From contig CAKOOW010000055.1 of NCBI GenBank assembly GCA_934098445.1, forward strand, positions 1 to 6,631: a stretch of 6,631 nucleotides of DNA. Direction: 5' to 3'. This stretch comes from an uncultured Bacilli bacterium (lineage in GTDB: Bacteria; Bacillota_I; Bacilli_A; RF39; UBA660). The notes under the pieces are model-generated. The model worked only from the letters and a program-made list of their open reading frames with translations, was not told where the DNA came from and ran no database searches. Made by a program: the position numbers and the translations under genes. This document shows, piece by piece, positions 4,458 to 6,631 of this stretch (its first letter is position 1; every line of letters starts with the position of its first letter).

Positions 4458-5774
4458 ATGAAATATTTTTGTGTGGGGATTAAGGGTAGTGGAATGTCTA
4501 CTTTAGCGCAGATTTTAAGTGATTTAGGAAATAGAGTATCTGGGTATGATGATAATAAGAATCATACTTTTACTGAAGAGGGATTAATTAAAAGAGATAT
4601 TAAAATCTTTTATGAAGTGGGTCATCCTATAGATAAGGATACTATTGTTACCTATTCGAAAGCTTTTAGTCTTGAGCATCCGGAGTTAGTTTATTTAAAG
4701 TCTTTAGGACTTGAATTTATTTCTTATAATGAGTTATTAGGAGACTTAACGGGGAAGTTTCAGACGATTTCTGTATGTGGGACGCATGGAAAGACTACTA
4801 CTTCGACTATGATAAGTGATATCTTAAATACTAATATTGGGACTAATTATTTTATTGGGGATGGTTCTGGGTATGCTGATCCTAAAAATAAGTTATTTGT
4901 AATTGAGTCGTGTGAATTTCAAAGACATTTTTTAAGTTATCATCCTTATATAGGGGTGGTTACTAATATTGAGCTTGAACATACCGAGTGTTATAAAGAT
5001 ATAAATGATATTATTAAGACTTTTAATATATTCTTAGATAAGGCTTCTCTTGTGGTAGCTTGCGGGGATGATACTAATATTAGAAAGTTAAATCTAAAGA
5101 GTAAGGTTTATTATTATGGATTAGGGACTTCTAATGATTTATATGCTATTAATATAAAGATGAATGAAGAGGGTAGTTCTTTTGATTGTTATTATCATAA
5201 GAAATTTCTTGGTAGTTTTAGGATTCCTCTTACAGGTATTCATATGATTCTTGATAGTTTGGCAAGTATTATGATAGGTATTTTATATGAAGAGGATGTT
5301 TTAAATATAAAGAATGTTTTAAAAAATTTTACGACTCCAAAAAGAAGATTTAAAGAAACTAAAGTAGGTAGTAATATCTTAATAGATGATTATGCTCATC
5401 ATCCAACAGAGATAGAGAATACTATTGAGGCGGCGAGACTTAAGTATCCAGGTAAAAGAATAGTAGCAATCTTTAAACCTAATACTTATTCGAGAACTAA
5501 TGATTTAAAAGAGTGGTTTAAAGAGGCTTTAAGAAAAGCGGATGATATCTATGTTACTCCTATATCTTGTAATAGAGAAAGACAGGAGGATTATCCTGGG
5601 GTTACTTCTAGGATTATTATTGAGAACTTAGATAATGCTTATATTTTAGATGAAAATAATACTAAACCTTTACTTAAGTATGAGAATAGTGTTTTAATAT
5701 TTATGAGTTGTGCGAATATTAGTACTTTAGAAGAAAAGTATAAACAAGAGAAATTGTTAAATTTCGACAAATGA
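4458..5774 (+). CDS. murC: UDP-N-acetylmuramate--L-alanine ligase MurC
   Basis: MurC is a cytoplasmic, ATP-dependent ligase that adds L-Ala to UDP-MurNAc, the first peptide step of peptidoglycan precursor synthesis. From ATG 4458 it has 438 residues, normal for the family. The N-terminal Rossmann domain starts CVGIKGSGMSTLAQIL (5-20) and has HPEL at 74-77. The central ATPase domain has GTHGKTTTS (108-116, P-loop Lys112), IESCEFQRHFLSY (149-161) and TNIELEH (169-175). KRRF (295-298) precedes the C-terminal domain, where LIDDYAHHPTEIENTIEAAR (308-327) is diagnostic for MurC. Overall it resembles the Gram-positive (Bacillus) type. One oddity is that the usual GxHNxxN motif reads GIHMILD (260-266), so both Asn positions implicated in adenine contact are changed. 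TGA is the stop codon. The gene follows directly on a terminator with no promoter between. Identity is firm despite the substitutions. Confidence 0.95.
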   Translation: MKYFCVGIKGSGMSTLAQILSDLGNRVSGYDDNKNHTFTEEGLIKRDIKIFYEVGHPIDKDTIVTYSKAFSLEHPELVYLKSLGLEFISYNELLGDLTGKFQTISVCGTHGKTTTSTMISDILNTNIGTNYFIGDGSGYADPKNKLFVIESCEFQRHFLSYHPYIGVVTNIELEHTECYKDINDIIKTFNIFLDKASLVVACGDDTNIRKLNLKSKVYYYGLGTSNDLYAINIKMNEEGSSFDCYYHKKFLGSFRIPLTGIHMILDSLASIMIGILYEEDVLNIKNVLKNFTTPKRRFKETKVGSNILIDDYAHHPTEIENTIEAARLKYPGKRIVAIFKPNTYSRTNDLKEWFKEALRKADDIYVTPISCNRERQEDYPGVTSRIIIENLDNAYILDENNTKPLLKYENSVLIFMSCANISTLEEKYKQEKLLNFDK

Positions 5775-5787
5775 TTATTATTTTCTT

Positions 5788-5796
5788 TGGTAAACT
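5788..5796 (+). promoter_or_regulatory. Candidate extended -10 element for the 151-aa gene
   Basis: TGGTAAACT fits the extended -10 pattern TGnTAnnnT. The start point would be near 5803, only about 9 nt before ATG 5812. No good -35 is seen at 16-18 bp; TCGACA at 5764-5769 is 21 bp away. Confidence 0.3.
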
Positions 5797-5811
5797 AGTC
5801 TTGGTGATATT

Positions 5812-6267
5812 ATGTTAGAAGAGGCTTTACGAGTATTTAATTTAAAAGAGGTAGTATCTATTAAAGAATTAGACAAGAGATATCAAGAATTAATTAGAAA
5901 AAACTATGAGGAGAATTTCTTCTATAATAAAGAATTAGGAAGTATAAATATAAGATTATATGAATGGTCTTATTTAGTTATACTTCCTTTTAGTATGGCT
6001 ATGTCTAGAGAATATAATAATATTTCTTTAGATGATTTAAAAGTATTATGTTTACTTAAAGAGTTAAATATTTCTGGGGATAAGGCTTATCAATATTATA
6101 AGTATGATTTATTATTAGGATATAAGGGTAGTTTTTTAGAATGGGCTTTTAATGAGATTTTAAAAAGAAATTTAATTCCTATTAGTCTTATAAATAAAGA
6201 TGATTATACTTTTGAGGAGGAAAAAAAATTAGTAAAAGCCTTAAATAAGTTACAGAATGTAAATTAG
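5812..6267 (+). CDS. Hypothetical protein, 151 aa, faint J-domain-like N-terminus
   Basis: I do not recognise this protein. It has no signal peptide or clear transmembrane helix and is predicted to be mostly alpha-helical and soluble. Residues 3-57 have the helix pattern of a DnaJ J-domain: EALRVFNL, then IKELDKRYQELIRKNYEEN, then INIRLYEWSYLVI. However, the catalytic HPD loop is absent (KNYEEN in its place), so it could not stimulate DnaK in the usual way. Residues 58-151 are helical, with Tyr-rich KAYQYYKYDLLLGYKGSF (91-108) and a charged C-terminus. The start ATG 5812 has a GGTGAT site at 5803-5808 with short spacing. It lies 37 bases after murC, has similar codon use and may be read with murC or from its own extended -10. 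The J-domain resemblance is tentative; the gene itself is likely real. Confidence 0.7.
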   Translation: MLEEALRVFNLKEVVSIKELDKRYQELIRKNYEENFFYNKELGSINIRLYEWSYLVILPFSMAMSREYNNISLDDLKVLCLLKELNISGDKAYQYYKYDLLLGYKGSFLEWAFNEILKRNLIPISLINKDDYTFEEEKKLVKALNKLQNVN

Positions 6268-6299
6268 CATTTTTGTTACAGTTTTTAGATTAAAAAGTG

Positions 6300-6308
6300 T
6301 GTTATACT
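6300..6308 (+). promoter_or_regulatory. Candidate extended -10 promoter for the last gene
   Basis: TGTTATACT is an extended -10 with TATACT matching consensus at five of six positions. The -35 region is weak. The predicted start near 6315 leaves a leader of about 16 nt before ATG 6331. No terminator hairpin separates it from the 151-aa gene. Confidence 0.45.
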
Positions 6309-6330
6309 TTATTAGAAAGGAAGAGGTAGT

Positions 6331-6631
6331 ATGCAATTAAAATATAAGAATACTAAGATTGATTATAAGTTTACGAGGACTAAAGATCAGGATGGATTAG
6401 CAGATAATGATCATTGGCTGATGGTGGATTTTCTGGTGGAAAATGATGAATTTATTTATCATAGTAATAGGGAGTCTTTAAGTTTAGGGGAGGTTATCGA
6501 GAGTGCTGTAACGATAAGAAATTTTTATGATGGACCATATCCTAATAAGAAGAAGATTACTTTTATTAAAAATTATTTTAAAATATATCTTCAAAATACG
6601 GTTAATAAACGGTTGATGATTTTTGAATTAG
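6331..6631 (+). CDS. Hypothetical protein, 5' part (runs off the window)
   Basis: ATG 6331 follows a very strong ribosome binding site (AAAGGAAGAGG, ending 6326), and the frame is open for 100 codons to the window edge. No signal peptide is seen. Residues 27-36 (DHWLMVDFLV), the FIYHSNRESLSLGEVIESA stretch (41-59), a GPYPNKKKITFI segment (68-79) and a final LMIFEL (95-100) alternate as beta strand, helix, beta strand. The spacing of W-L-x-V, then F, then a Glu-containing helix, faintly recalls small WapI-type immunity proteins that share a D-W-L-x-V core. That link is a guess from pattern only. No toxin gene is visible in the window. The 3' end is missing, so length and family cannot be judged. 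Confidence 0.7.
   Translation, partial: MQLKYKNTKIDYKFTRTKDQDGLADNDHWLMVDFLVENDEFIYHSNRESLSLGEVIESAVTIRNFYDGPYPNKKKITFIKNYFKIYLQNTVNKRLMIFEL

Noticed and set aside
6250..6262. TTACA-GAA-TGTAA hairpin at the end of the 151-aa gene as a terminator
   Set aside because: Only a 5-bp A/T-rich stem inside the coding region, with no adjacent T run.

Overview
The window is AT-rich with short gene gaps, AGGA-type ribosome binding sites and one dominant coding strand (+). It reads as a low-GC Gram-positive chromosome (Bacillota, class Bacilli). The gpsB-rnpB pair and the rodZ-pgsA pair are both arranged as in Bacillus subtilis. The exported protein at 465-2405 has an architecture I associate with uncultured gut Bacilli (RF39/Erysipelotrichales-like lineages). 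That placement is inference. TGG encodes Trp throughout and TGA is used as the murC stop at the expected C-terminus, so the standard bacterial code applies, not the Mycoplasma code.

Layout. Bases 1-34 hold the last ten codons of a dUTPase-like gene, closed by a hairpin terminator (33-60). Bases 61-464 contain no supported gene but are highly structured: a perfect 12-bp stem-loop at 94-120, a 19-bp perfect inverted copy of its arm at 357-375, a second stem-loop at 363-401, and a cluster of RGTCAAA repeats between them. Next comes a large exported two-domain protein (465-2405). The following ~200-bp gap holds a doubtful 35-codon ORF and a consensus sigma-A promoter. After it come gpsB (2606-2938), the type B RNase P RNA gene rnpB (about 2949-3304), a minimal rodZ-like gene with a TTG start (3336-3818), pgsA (3821-4423), a terminator overlapping the pgsA stop codon, murC (4458-5774), an unrecognised 151-aa gene (5812-6267) and the 5' part of another unrecognised gene (6331 to the window end).

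How it fits together. Much of the window serves growth of the cell envelope. GpsB coordinates division and peptidoglycan synthesis, the RodZ-like protein is a cell-shape/cytoskeleton type membrane protein, PgsA makes phosphatidylglycerophosphate, and MurC adds L-Ala to UDP-MurNAc. RNase P RNA sits among them as a housekeeping RNA. These genes indicate a walled organism. No mobile element with a recognisable transposase or integrase, no CRISPR array and no tRNA was seen.

Most interesting point. The 94-401 region directly upstream of the exported-protein gene has the geometry of either an invertible DNA segment or a small non-autonomous palindrome-ended element. This is a hypothesis from sequence geometry only. 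The rest of the window is largely conventional, with smaller oddities: a missing Asn pair in MurC, a terminator directly in front of murC, and recurrent extended -10 promoters with very short leaders.
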